Source: RUG100 sp050953425 (GTDB taxonomy: Bacteria; Bacillota; Clostridia; Peptostreptococcales; Anaerovoracaceae). Taken from it: a stretch of DNA of 64,000 nt. The stretch spans positions 1 through 64,000 of the forward strand of contig JBMNMQ010000004.1 of assembly GCA_050953425.1 (NCBI GenBank). Reading direction: 5' to 3'. Shown here piece by piece: positions 24,267 to 32,455 of the stretch (its first letter is position 1; every line of letters starts with the position of its first letter). The position numbers were made by a program, and so were the translations under genes. The notes below the pieces were generated by a model. The model was not told the origin of the DNA. It made no database searches and saw nothing but the letters and a program-made list of their open reading frames with translations.

Positions 24267-25472
24267 ATGAAAATTCTGGTTATCAACTGCGGCAGTTCCT
24301 CGCTGAAGTATCAGGTCCTCGACATGACAGATGAGCATCTGCTGGCCAAGGGCCTGGTCGAACGCATCGGCATGGACGGCTCCGCGATCACGCACGAGAA
24401 GATCGGCGCCGGCGAAAAATGGAAAAACGAAGTCGCGATGCCGACGCACCGCGAAGCGATCCAGCAGGTTCTGGATGCGATCGTTGATGACGATCACGGC
24501 GTGCTCAAGGATATGAGCGAACTGGGCGCGGTCGGTCACCGCGTCGTACATGCCGGTGAAAAATATGACCACAGCGTGCTGATCACGCCGGAAGTCATGG
24601 AACAGCTGGAGGACTGCGTTGATCTCGCGCCGCTGCACAACCCGGCCAACCTGCTCGGCATCAATGTCTGCCAGGAACTGATGCCGGATACGCCGATGGT
24701 CGCGGTCTTCGACACCGCCTTCCATCAGACGATGCCGCCGGAATCCTATATCTACGCGATTCCCTATGAGTACTATCAGAAATACGGCGTCCGCCGCTAC
24801 GGCTTCCACGGCACCAGCCATATGTACGTGGCGCAGCGGGCTTCCGAGATCATGAACTGCAATCTCGACGACCTCAAGATCATCACCTGCCACCTCGGCA
24901 ACGGCGCCTCCGTGTCGGCGATCAAACGCGGTGTCTGCATCGACACTTCGATGGGATTTACGCCGCTGGAAGGCCTGGTCATGGGAACGCGCTGCGGCGA
25001 CATCGACCCGTCGATTGTCACCTACATCCGTAAAAAAGAAAATCTGAGATCGGGCGAAATGGACGAGATCATGAATAAGAAGTCCGGTGTGCTCGGCATT
25101 TCCGGCGTCTCTTCCGATTTCCGCGACATCGAGAAAGCAGCCGAGGAAGGCAACGAACGGGCGCAGCTGGCGCTGAAGGTCTTCGCTCATAAGGTGCGCT
25201 TTTACATCGGTGCCTACATCGCCGAGATGAACGGCGTCGATGCCATTGTCTTCACCGCCGGCGTCGGCGAGAACGACATCTCCATGCGCGATGTCATCTG
25301 CAACGACCTCGGCAACCTCGGCATCAAGCTTGACCTCGTCAAGAACCGTACCCGCGGCAGGGAAATGGTTATCTCCCGCGACGATTCGCCGGTGCAGATC
25401 ATCATGATCCCGACCAATGAGGAACTGATGATCGCCAGAGATACGCTGGCCATCGTGAAATCGCTGAAATAG
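24267..25472 (+). CDS. ackA: Acetate kinase
   Basis: AckA interconverts acetyl phosphate and acetate with gain of ATP in fermentative metabolism. The protein is 401 residues. The N-terminal NCGSSSLKYQ motif, HRVVHAGEKY, the AFHQTMPPESY loop, GFHGTSHMYVA and GNGASVSAI are all conserved, as is the C-terminal FTAGVGEND. AAGGAG precedes the ATG. No phosphotransacetylase gene adjoins it, although pta is often next to ackA. The rpmF promoter begins three bases after its stop. Confidence 0.97.
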   Translation: MKILVINCGSSSLKYQVLDMTDEHLLAKGLVERIGMDGSAITHEKIGAGEKWKNEVAMPTHREAIQQVLDAIVDDDHGVLKDMSELGAVGHRVVHAGEKYDHSVLITPEVMEQLEDCVDLAPLHNPANLLGINVCQELMPDTPMVAVFDTAFHQTMPPESYIYAIPYEYYQKYGVRRYGFHGTSHMYVAQRASEIMNCNLDDLKIITCHLGNGASVSAIKRGVCIDTSMGFTPLEGLVMGTRCGDIDPSIVTYIRKKENLRSGEMDEIMNKKSGVLGISGVSSDFRDIEKAAEEGNERAQLALKVFAHKVRFYIGAYIAEMNGVDAIVFTAGVGENDISMRDVICNDLGNLGIKLDLVKNRTRGREMVISRDDSPVQIIMIPTNEELMIARDTLAIVKSLK

Positions 25473-25475
25473 TGG

Positions 25476-25505
25476 TTGACAAGCACGGCCGCAAAAGGAT
25501 ATAAT
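25476..25505 (+). promoter_or_regulatory. Promoter of rpmF
   Basis: Consensus TTGACA and TATAAT with 18-bp spacing, immediately after the ackA stop codon. It gives rpmF a leader of about 75 bases. Confidence 0.85.
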
Positions 25506-25588
25506 TTAGAAGTTGCCGCGCAGACTGCCTGCGGCGGCTGAAGAGGAAAATCAACTGCTTGAAATAGATCGACGAAGGAGGTGTTACG

Positions 25589-25765
25589 ATGGCGGTACCG
25601 AAGAGAAAAACTTCCAAGGCCAGAAGGGACAAGAGAAAGAGCCAGAATATGAAGATGAAGGCACCCGGCCTGTCCATCTGTCCTCAGTGCCATGAGCCCA
25701 AGCTTCCGCACAGAGTGTGCCCGAACTGCAACTACTACGACGGCAGGGACGTCATGGCGGAATAG
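25589..25765 (+). CDS. rpmF: 50S ribosomal protein L32
   Basis: L32 is a 58-residue large-subunit protein, short enough to be missed by length cut-offs. It starts MAVPKRKTSKARRDKRKSQN and carries the zinc ribbon CPQCHEPKLPHRVCPNC (two CxxC pairs). AAGGAGGT precedes the ATG at 25589. It is a single-gene unit with its own promoter and an intrinsic terminator. The DUF177 (YceD) gene that commonly precedes rpmF is absent, and the fatty-acid gene plsX does not follow. Confidence 0.96.
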   Translation: MAVPKRKTSKARRDKRKSQNMKMKAPGLSICPQCHEPKLPHRVCPNCNYYDGRDVMAE

Positions 25766-25793
25766 TTTCCGGCTCGCAGAGAAGGAAAACATC

Positions 25794-25827
25794 GCATAGG
25801 ATTCCATGGCGGGATCCTATGCTTTTT
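25794..25827 (+). terminator. Intrinsic terminator after rpmF
   Basis: GCATAGGAT pairs with ATCCTATGC (nine base pairs plus a G-U) around a loop of about ten bases, followed by five T residues. Confidence 0.9.
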
Positions 25828-25890
25828 CTTGCGCTCTTCCCTTCGTTCCCGGCGCGTGCCGTCGTTTTCCGCCGTCACGGCCGGCCGAGG

Positions 25891-25918
25891 TTCATTTTTC
25901 CGTCCGTTGTGGTATAAT
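25891..25918 (+). promoter_or_regulatory. Promoter of tagD
   Basis: TTCATT and TATAAT at 16-bp spacing, with TGG before the -10 giving an extended -10. It starts about 50 bases before the tagD start codon. Confidence 0.65.
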
Positions 25919-25965
25919 AACAAAACGCTGTGAAGAACAAGAAAGAAGAAATGAAGGAGAAAAGC

Positions 25966-26397
25966 ATGGTTCGAGTACTGACCTATGGAACATTTGATCT
26001 GCTGCATTACGGCCACATTCGTCTGCTCAAGCGCGCCAAGGCGCTGGGCGATTATCTGATTGTCGCGATTTCCACCGATGAATTCAACGCCGTCAAGCAT
26101 AAAAAGGCCTACCACAATTACGCGACGCGCAAGGAGATGCTGGAAGCGATTCGCTATGTCGATCTGGTCATCCCCGAGGAAAACTGGGAGCAGAAGCGCA
26201 GCGACGTCATCGATTACAAAGTGGATATCGTCGTGATGGGCAGCGACTGGAAGGGCAGCGACAAATTCGAATGTCTGCGCGATCTCTGCCAGGTCGTCTA
26301 TCTCGACCGCACCGAGGGCATCTCAACGACGAAGATCAAGCAGGAACTGAATCTGCAGTCGGAGGAGCGGGGCGTTGACGAAATTCTGCGAACCTGA
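25966..26397 (+). CDS. tagD: Glycerol-3-phosphate cytidylyltransferase
   Basis: TagD makes CDP-glycerol from CTP and glycerol 3-phosphate, the donor for glycerol-phosphate wall polymers. The 143-residue protein has the cytidylyltransferase motifs GTFDLLHYGHIRLL and RTEGISTTKIK and the central VMGSDWKGSDKF, all close to Bacillus TagD. The ATG at 25966 has AAGGAG six bases upstream; an open frame from 25930 overlaps that site. A TagB-like transferase at 50.6-52 kb is a possible user of the product, but that gene is frameshifted. Confidence 0.94.
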   Translation: MVRVLTYGTFDLLHYGHIRLLKRAKALGDYLIVAISTDEFNAVKHKKAYHNYATRKEMLEAIRYVDLVIPEENWEQKRSDVIDYKVDIVVMGSDWKGSDKFECLRDLCQVVYLDRTEGISTTKIKQELNLQSEERGVDEILRT

Positions 26398-26447
26398 GGC
26401 GCCGCGGAGCGAACCGGGCCGGAAAGCTGCGAACAGAGAAATGAAAA

Positions 26448-26494
26448 CCCGGACGGCTGTTTGCAACGGGCACGAACAGCGGTCCGGGATTTTT
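26448..26494. terminator. Strong, probably bidirectional terminator between tagD and asd
   Basis: CCCGGAC/GTCCGGG and GCTGTT/AACAGC stack into a 13-bp stem with one mismatch, followed by ATTTTT on the plus strand and TTTTC on the minus strand. It separates two convergent genes. Confidence 0.85.
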
Positions 26495-26576
26495 GTCTTT
26501 GCGGTTGATCGGCGGTACGCCGCGGCGACGGGTAAAGCCGCAGGCACCGGCCGGCTTCAGATGGTGCAGCTGCCGA

Positions 26577-27578
26577 TCAGTCCTCCTCAAGGAGTTCTTC
26601 GGCGATCTGCACGGTGTTGGTCGCGGCGCCCTTGCGGATGTTGTCGGCGACGCACCAGAGGTTGACACCGCTCGGAACCGAGAAATCGCGGCGGATGCGG
26701 CCGACATAGACCTCATCGGTGCCGGCTGCGTCGCGGGCCAGCGGATAAACGTTGTTGGCCGGATCGTCCTTGACAATGATGCCGGGGAAGTCGGCCAGCG
26801 TCTGGCGCAGTTCGTCGAGATCAAAGTCCTTTTCGAACTCGATGTTGATCGATTCCGAGTGCGAATCAAAGACCGGCACGCGCACCGTGGTCGCCGTCAC
26901 GGCAATGCTGTCGTCACCGAGGATCTTGTGCGTCTCGTTGATCATCTTCATCTCTTCCTTGGTATAGCCGTTGTCGAGGAAGACGTCGATGTGCGGCAGG
27001 CAGTTGCCGGCGATCGGGTGCGGATACGCTTCGCAGGTGTCGTTGCCGGCGAGTCCGTTCTTGAGATCGTTGATGCCTTTGACGCCGCTGCCGGAGACCG
27101 CCTGGTAGGTGCTGTAGACGACGCGCTTGATCTTGTACTTGTCGTGCAGCGCCTTCAGCGGCAGCATCGCCTGGATCGTCGAGCAGTTGGGGTTGGCGAT
27201 GATGCCCTTTTTCGTCTTCTTGACATCATCGGGGTTGACTTCCGGTACGACCAGCGGCACATCCGGATCCATTCTCCACTGCGAGGAGTTGTCGACGACG
27301 GTAACGCCGTGCGCAGCGGCGATCGGCGCAAACTTTTCCGAGACCTTGCCGCCCGCCGAGAAGAGCGCGATGTCGATCGGCTTGTCAAAGGAATGCTCGG
27401 TCAGTTCTTCGACTACGTAATCTTTGCCCTTGAAGGTAATAGTGGAGCCTGCCGATCTTGCAGACGCCATGATATATAAGTTGTCAAAAGGAAAATCTTT
27501 TTCTTCGAGCACTTTCAGGAAGGTTCGTCCGACGACACCAGTAGCGCCTACAATTGCTAAATTGGGTTTTTTATTCAT
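26577..27578 (-). CDS. asd: Aspartate-semialdehyde dehydrogenase
   Basis: Asd reduces aspartyl phosphate to aspartate semialdehyde, the branch point to lysine/diaminopimelate, threonine and methionine. The 333-residue sequence starts with the NADP loop VGATGVVGRTFLKVL. The catalytic cysteine is in ANPNCSTIQ, and the substrate-binding region includes YQAVSGSGVKG. A further motif is RVPVFDSHSES with the active-site histidine. The ATG at 27578 is preceded by GGGAGGAA; a TTG at 27596 is too far upstream. It is monocistronic. Diaminopimelate for peptidoglycan links it to the envelope genes nearby. Confidence 0.96.
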   Translation of the reverse strand: MNKKPNLAIVGATGVVGRTFLKVLEEKDFPFDNLYIMASARSAGSTITFKGKDYVVEELTEHSFDKPIDIALFSAGGKVSEKFAPIAAAHGVTVVDNSSQWRMDPDVPLVVPEVNPDDVKKTKKGIIANPNCSTIQAMLPLKALHDKYKIKRVVYSTYQAVSGSGVKGINDLKNGLAGNDTCEAYPHPIAGNCLPHIDVFLDNGYTKEEMKMINETHKILGDDSIAVTATTVRVPVFDSHSESINIEFEKDFDLDELRQTLADFPGIIVKDDPANNVYPLARDAAGTDEVYVGRIRRDFSVPSGVNLWCVADNIRKGAATNTVQIAEELLEED

Positions 27579-27621
27579 TGGTTTTTCCTCCCTCAATCGA
27601 TAAAATGTATAAACTCATTTC

Positions 27622-27650
27622 ATTATAGCACTGAGATCGGGGCGGCGCAA
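27622..27650 (-). promoter_or_regulatory. Promoter of asd
   Basis: On the minus strand TTGCGC and TATAAT are 17 bases apart with TGC before the -10 (extended -10). The start codon is about 45 bases downstream. Confidence 0.7.
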
Positions 27651-27784
27651 TCAGCAGAACGGTGATTTTTTGGGTGAATTTTCGCCCGAATGCGGCGCAT
27701 GATTCCGCGGCCGGCGCGCTTCGACCGTCTTCACCGGGCGGGTTTTTCCGGCTCCGCCGTCCGGGGCTGCCGCGGCGGTCGTGA

Positions 27785-27968
27785 CGGGCTGCGGAATGTT
27801 CCGCGGCCGGCTGCGGATGACGCCGGAAACGGGCTTCGGAATGCGCCGGAAACGGGCTGCGGAATGCGCCGGGAACGGACCGCGGAATGCGCCGAAAACG
27901 GGCTTCGGAATGCGCCGGAAACGGGCTGCGGAATGCGCCGGGAACGGACCGCGGAAGACGCCGGAAAT
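27785..27968. repeat. 23-bp tandem repeat organised in 69-bp higher-order units
   Basis: Six clear 23-bp units start at 27831, 27854, 27877, 27900, 27923 and 27946, and two degenerate ones precede them. Units occur in the order A-B-C-A-B-C: GGGCTTCGGAATGCG..., GGGCTGCGGAATGCG..., GGACCGCGGAA.... The two 69-bp blocks (27831-27899 and 27900-27968) are nearly identical, which implies a recent duplication of a three-unit block. Confidence 0.92.
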
Positions 27969-28005
27969 TTCGGGATATTTTAACAGATCGGGCGCCACTG
28001 CAAAG

Positions 28006-28033
28006 TTGTATTTTTATCTGATCGGAGTAGAAT
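28006..28033 (+). promoter_or_regulatory. Promoter of the FtsX-type ABC transporter
   Basis: TTGTAT and TAGAAT spaced by 16 bases, about 40 bases before the start codon, in a locally A/T-rich stretch. Confidence 0.55.
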
Positions 28034-28070
28034 ACATGTAAGCTGTTACTGTGCTTGCGAGGAGACGAAG

Positions 28071-29702
28071 ATGCTGCAGCTTCGACATATCAGCAAGACA
28101 TATGCTGCCGGTGATCTGGTGCAGAAGGCGCTGGACGACATCAGCATCGGCTTCCGCGATCATGAATTCGTGACCGTGCTCGGCCCCAGCGGATCCGGCA
28201 AGACGACGCTGCTGAACGTGATCGGCGGTCTCGACCGCTACGACAGCGGTGAGCTTCTCTGCGACGGCGTCTCCACGCGGCAGTACCGCGACCGCGACTG
28301 GGACAGCTACCGCAATCACACCATCGGCTTCGTCTTTCAGAGCTACAATCTGATCCCGCATCAGACGGTGCTGGCCAATGTGGAGATCGCTCTGACGATC
28401 TCCGGCGTCAGCCGGGAAGAACGCCGCCGCCGTGCCGTGCAGGCGCTGCGCGACGTCGGACTCGAAGATCAGATGCCCAAGCTGCCGAACCAGCTGTCGG
28501 GCGGCCAGATGCAGCGCGTGGCGATCGCCCGCGCCCTGGTCAACGATCCCCGTGTCCTGCTCGCCGATGAACCCACCGGCGCGCTCGACAGCGGCACCAG
28601 CGAGCAGGTCATGGATCTGCTCAAGGAGGTCTCCCGCGACCGTCTGGTCATCATGGTCAGTCACGATGCCGAACTGTCGCGGCGCTATGCGACGCGCATC
28701 GTGCAGATCCGTGACGGCCGGGTTGTCGCGGACAGCGCACCCCCGGAAGCGGAAGAGGGCGGCCGCACGGCCCGGGACCCGGCCGCCGTCATTGCACCCG
28801 CGGCAGCCGCTTCCGGCAGGAAACGCTTTTCCCGCACGGCCCGTACGCCGCGCACTTCGATGTCGTTTGCGGCCGCGCTGGCACTGAGTCTTCGCAACCT
28901 CTGGTCCAAGAAAGGACGCACGATTCTGGTGGCTGCGGCCGGGTCGGTCGGCATCATCGGCATCGCCCTGATCCTCGCGCTCAGCAACGGCGTCAACGAC
29001 TACATCCGCCAGATCGAAGAGGGGACGATTCTCCAGTATCCGGTGCAGATCGAGCGGGACAGCATCGATTTCAGCGCTTACATGCCCTCCGACGAGGAGA
29101 ACAGCAAAGCGGAGCGGAGCCCCGTGATCCGCCAGGATCAGATCATCCGCCGGTATGCGGGCGGCCTCGGCAGCAACGATCTGCGCTCGTTCAGAGCTTA
29201 CCTGAAAAAACCGGACTGCGGCATCAACCGCTTCGCCCGGGCGGTGGAATACAGCTACGGCGTCACGCCGCAGATCTATCTGCAGAACGGCGGCCGCGTC
29301 CGGCAGGTCTGCCCGGAGGAGTGCCTCAGCACCCTCAATGCGGCCGGCTATACGACCTTCGAGCTGCAGATGATCAACCTGCAGTCGTTTTACGAACTGC
29401 CGCAGAACACATCGCTTTACCGCGGCGAATACACCGTGCGCGCCGGCCACTGGCCGCGCAGCCGGCGGGAGTGCGTTGTGGTGCTGCAGGCCGACGGCAG
29501 CGTCACCGATACGACGCTCTATGCCCTCGGCATGAAGAACCCGCACGAGCTCGACCGGCTCGTCAGGGGCATTCTCTATAACAGCAGCGATCTGCCGGCG
29601 GCCGACCGTCGGACCTGGCGCTGTGCGGATTTTATCGGCCGCAGCATGAAGGTCGGATGCGCTGCGGACAAATACCGCTATGACCAAAAGAACGGCGTCT
29701 GA
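28071..29702 (+). CDS. ABC transporter ATPase-permease fusion, 5' part (interrupted by in-frame TGA)
   Basis: The first 230 or so residues are a MacB-type ATPase: Walker A GPSGSGKTTLL, signature LSGGQMQRVAIARAL, Walker B VLLADEPTGALD. A linker and a first membrane helix (TILVAAAGSVGIIGIALILAL) lead into an extracytoplasmic domain. Such fused ATPase-FtsX permeases of about 1100 residues are common in Firmicutes and export peptides or act on the envelope. The frame stops at TGA 29700-29702 (codon 544), in the middle of the extracytoplasmic domain. The same frame continues to 31451 with the rest of the family architecture. One gene is therefore split by a nonsense codon. Other genes here end in TGA, so TGA is a normal stop. 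Confidence 0.85.
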   Translation: MLQLRHISKTYAAGDLVQKALDDISIGFRDHEFVTVLGPSGSGKTTLLNVIGGLDRYDSGELLCDGVSTRQYRDRDWDSYRNHTIGFVFQSYNLIPHQTVLANVEIALTISGVSREERRRRAVQALRDVGLEDQMPKLPNQLSGGQMQRVAIARALVNDPRVLLADEPTGALDSGTSEQVMDLLKEVSRDRLVIMVSHDAELSRRYATRIVQIRDGRVVADSAPPEAEEGGRTARDPAAVIAPAAAASGRKRFSRTARTPRTSMSFAAALALSLRNLWSKKGRTILVAAAGSVGIIGIALILALSNGVNDYIRQIEEGTILQYPVQIERDSIDFSAYMPSDEENSKAERSPVIRQDQIIRRYAGGLGSNDLRSFRAYLKKPDCGINRFARAVEYSYGVTPQIYLQNGGRVRQVCPEECLSTLNAAGYTTFELQMINLQSFYELPQNTSLYRGEYTVRAGHWPRSRRECVVVLQADGSVTDTTLYALGMKNPHELDRLVRGILYNSSDLPAADRRTWRCADFIGRSMKVGCAADKYRYDQKNGV

Positions 29703-29759
29703 GTCGATCGCACCAGAACCGAGGCGGGCAAGCGGCAGGCCGCCGCGGCCGCTGAAACC

Positions 29760-31451
29760 ATGAAGGTCGTCGGGGTCGTACAGCAGAAGAGCGGCCGCTC
29801 CGATGCAATGCTGTCGTCCGGCATCTACTATTCACCTGCACTGACCCGGCACCTGATGAAGCAGGCCGCCGCCAGCGATGCTGTCCGCGCCCAGCGCCGG
29901 CATCGGCGCACCAATATCTTTACCGGCCGCGCGTTCGGGGAAAAGAGCAGCGCCGACAACCTGCCGCTGCAGAACTTTTTCTCCGTCGATGCGCAGGCAC
30001 TGCAGAATGCGTTCCGCTTTCACCTCGACGGTGATACGCTCTCCGGTCTGGCCGGAAAGACGAAGCCGGGGAAAGTCAATCTGTCCGGCGGATTCAATGC
30101 GCAGTCGCTGGCCGGTCTCGTCTCCGAGCGGGATCTGCAGAAGCTGACGCAGGCGGCGGCCGGCGAAGTGACCGATGAGGAAATGCAGCAGCTCTTCCGC
30201 ATCCTGGCGGACGGCTGGCTGAAGTATGCCCGCCGGCACGTCGGCTTTGATCCGCAGCAGCTGGCCGGCAGCCTCTCGCAGTACCTGCAGTCGCAGGAGG
30301 CGCAGCAGATCATGCGCGATTTTCTCGTCACCGTGCTGCGCGACAACGCCGATCGGCTGCCCGATCACCCCGAGCAGATCACCGTCACCGCGCAGCAGTG
30401 GAACAAGCTGGTCGAAGATCTGCTCGCCGGATATGCCGGGCAGCCCGGCAGCGTGCAGATGCCCGATGCGGATGACCTGGCAGATTCCTTTGGCGACTAT
30501 CTGGGTACCGCCGGCGCGCAGAAAACGATCGGCAGATTCGTATCCCGGCACACCAACTCGGCGGCTGTGCGGCGGCAGCTGCAGAAGATCGGCAGCCGGG
30601 CGCAGAAAAAAGTGCAGCGCCGGCTGACGACGGCGATGAACCGGGCCGTGCAGCAGATTCAGCAGCAGCTGTTCCGTTCGATCGGCAGCGGTCTGCGCAG
30701 CGGCGCGCTCAATCCGTCCAGCCTGCTCAGCGTCGACCCGAACGCCTTCGCCGGGGCGATCCGCTTTCACCTCAGCAGGGAGGAGATCGAGGCGCTGGCT
30801 TCTTCGCTGCTTTCCTCGGGCACCGACTCCTACGACGCCAATCTCGAACAGCTCGGCTGTGCGACGGTTGAGGATCCGCAGACCATCCGCATCTACCCGC
30901 GCGATTTTGACAGCAAAATGAAGATCGAGGATCTGATCGCTTCCTACAACAAGCGGCAGAAGGCCGCCGGCGCGCCGGAAAAGGTCATCGCCTTCACCGA
31001 TTTCTACGGCAATCTGCTGAAGTCGATCACCAATATCGTCGGCACCATCAGTCAGGCGCTGATCGCACTGGTGGCGGTATCGCTGATCGTTTCCTCGATC
31101 ATGATCGCCGTGATCACCCACATCAGCGTCCTCGAACGGCGCAAGGAGATCGGCATCCTGCGTGCCATCGGCGCTTCCCGGCACAACATCGCCGCGGTGT
31201 TCAACGCCGAAACCTTCCTCACCGGACTGCTGGCCGGCGGCTTCGGCATCGGCATCGCTTACCTCCTGCTGATCCCCGGCAATTACATCATCCACAACGT
31301 CATCGATCATCCGGAAGTGACGGCGATGCTGCCGCCGCTGCCGGCGGCGGCCCTGGTGGCGCTGAGCATCGGCCTCAATGTTCTCAGCGGTCTGATTCCC
31401 GCCGGCCGCGCCGCTCGCAGCGATCCGGTCGCGGCACTGCGCGGCGAATAG
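29760..31451 (+). CDS. ABC transporter permease, 3' part of the same interrupted gene
   Basis: This frame is in phase with the 5' part and separated only by the TGA at 29700 and 19 further codons, then an ATG at 29760 with no ribosome binding site. It opens with LKVVGVV-like extracytoplasmic sequence (MKVVGVVQQKSGRSDAM) and continues with a long helical domain. It ends with three membrane helices of the FtsX family: LIALVAVSLIVSSIMIAVIT, the loop ERRKEIGILRAIGASRHNI, FLTGLLAGGFGIGIAYLLL, and VALSIGLNVLSGLIPA. Without readthrough it would probably not be made. The codon after removing the lesion is likely TGG (Trp), one transition away. Confidence 0.8.
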   Translation: MKVVGVVQQKSGRSDAMLSSGIYYSPALTRHLMKQAAASDAVRAQRRHRRTNIFTGRAFGEKSSADNLPLQNFFSVDAQALQNAFRFHLDGDTLSGLAGKTKPGKVNLSGGFNAQSLAGLVSERDLQKLTQAAAGEVTDEEMQQLFRILADGWLKYARRHVGFDPQQLAGSLSQYLQSQEAQQIMRDFLVTVLRDNADRLPDHPEQITVTAQQWNKLVEDLLAGYAGQPGSVQMPDADDLADSFGDYLGTAGAQKTIGRFVSRHTNSAAVRRQLQKIGSRAQKKVQRRLTTAMNRAVQQIQQQLFRSIGSGLRSGALNPSSLLSVDPNAFAGAIRFHLSREEIEALASSLLSSGTDSYDANLEQLGCATVEDPQTIRIYPRDFDSKMKIEDLIASYNKRQKAAGAPEKVIAFTDFYGNLLKSITNIVGTISQALIALVAVSLIVSSIMIAVITHISVLERRKEIGILRAIGASRHNIAAVFNAETFLTGLLAGGFGIGIAYLLLIPGNYIIHNVIDHPEVTAMLPPLPAAALVALSIGLNVLSGLIPAGRAARSDPVAALRGE

Positions 31452-31483
31452 CGCCGGCCGCGGGTGCTGCTGCTTGTTTTGGT

Positions 31484-31512
31484 TTGTCTACCCCTGCAGG
31501 TTATGATATAAT
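31484..31512 (+). promoter_or_regulatory. Promoter of uppP
   Basis: TTGTCT and TATAAT with 17-bp spacing and TGA before the -10 (extended -10). It is 48 bases before the uppP start. Confidence 0.7.
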
Positions 31513-31559
31513 GTAATGAATTGTGCTGAAGCAAATACACGAAAGGAATACGACAACGA

Positions 31560-32408
31560 ATGGCATCACTCACATACCTGCAGGCGATCATTCTGGGACT
31601 GGTTCAGGGGCTGGCGGAGTTCCTGCCGATCAGCAGCAGCGGGCATCTGGCTCTGCTGCAGTACTTTTTCCATATCAGCGGCGACCAGGTGTTGCTGTTT
31701 ACGGTCCTGCTGCATGTCGGTACACTGATCTCGGTCTTCATCGTCTACTGGAAGGATATTGTCGAGCTGTTCAGAGAACTGGTCCTCTGCCTCGTCGATA
31801 TCTTTCGCGGAAGGGGGCCGCGCATCAACGCCAATCCGACGCGGCGGCTCGGATTCATGATCATCGTGGCGACCATTCCCACGGGACTGATCGGGGTGCT
31901 CTTCAACGATACGTTTGAGAGTTTCTACACGAATATCATCGTCATCGGCGTCGGTCTGGCGATCACCGGCTTCCTGCTGCTGATCGCTCAGCGTCTCGGG
32001 ACCGGGCGCAAGGACGTCAGACGGATGAAGTTCCGCAACGCGGTCTTCGTCGGCATCATGCAGGGCATCGCCATCACACCGGGCATCTCCCGTTCGGGGT
32101 CGACGCTCTTCGGCGGTCTGGTCACCGGCCTGGAGCGGCGCTTTGCGGTCAAGTTCGCGTTTCTGGTCTCGATTCCCTCGATCATCGGTTCGGTGGTAAC
32201 CGAGATGCCGAAGGCGATGGATGCCGGATTTGCCGGCGCGACGGCCGGCCCGGTGATCGTCGGTGTGGCGGTCTCGGCCGTCTCCGGACTGATCGCCATT
32301 CGCACGATGATCCGCGTGGTTTCCGATAAAAAGCTGATCGGCTTCAGCTGGTATGTGTGGATTCTCGGCGCTTTCGTCATTCTATATGGAATCTTTTTCG
32401 CAGCATGA
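31560..32408 (+). CDS. uppP: Undecaprenyl-diphosphate phosphatase
   Basis: UppP (BacA) removes a phosphate from undecaprenyl pyrophosphate so the lipid carrier can be reused for peptidoglycan and wall polymer synthesis; overproduction gives bacitracin tolerance. The 282-residue membrane protein has the two family motifs: GLVQGLAEFLPISSSGHL with the catalytic Glu/Ser region near residue 20, and the GITPGISRSGST-like segment (AITPGISRSGSTLFGGL) in the second half. Seven to eight hydrophobic helices are visible. AAAGGAA is the only ribosome binding site. It is followed 47 bases later by ftsK. Confidence 0.96.
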   Translation: MASLTYLQAIILGLVQGLAEFLPISSSGHLALLQYFFHISGDQVLLFTVLLHVGTLISVFIVYWKDIVELFRELVLCLVDIFRGRGPRINANPTRRLGFMIIVATIPTGLIGVLFNDTFESFYTNIIVIGVGLAITGFLLLIAQRLGTGRKDVRRMKFRNAVFVGIMQGIAITPGISRSGSTLFGGLVTGLERRFAVKFAFLVSIPSIIGSVVTEMPKAMDAGFAGATAGPVIVGVAVSAVSGLIAIRTMIRVVSDKKLIGFSWYVWILGAFVILYGIFFAA

Positions 32409-32455
32409 TGTACCTTAGGTTATGAGGACGGGAACTCATCGAAGGAGCAGCAAGG

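Larger units (their letters stand above)
27579..28070. other. Divergent intergenic region (492 bp) between asd and the ABC transporter
   Basis: It contains the asd promoter (minus strand), a 23/69-bp higher-order tandem repeat (27785-27968) and the transporter promoter (28006-28033). Frames across the repeat stay open because 69 is a multiple of 3, but no start signal or conserved protein supports a gene. Confidence 0.65.

Noticed and set aside
29700..29702. TGA read as tryptophan (alternative genetic code) or selenocysteine
   Set aside because: Several intact genes here, such as dnaE and pfkA, end in TGA, and no SECIS-like hairpin or selenoprotein family applies. A nonsense mutation or error is simpler.
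31441..31520. Terminator after the ABC transporter
   Set aside because: No stable hairpin with T-tract was seen; the sequence is better explained as the uppP promoter.
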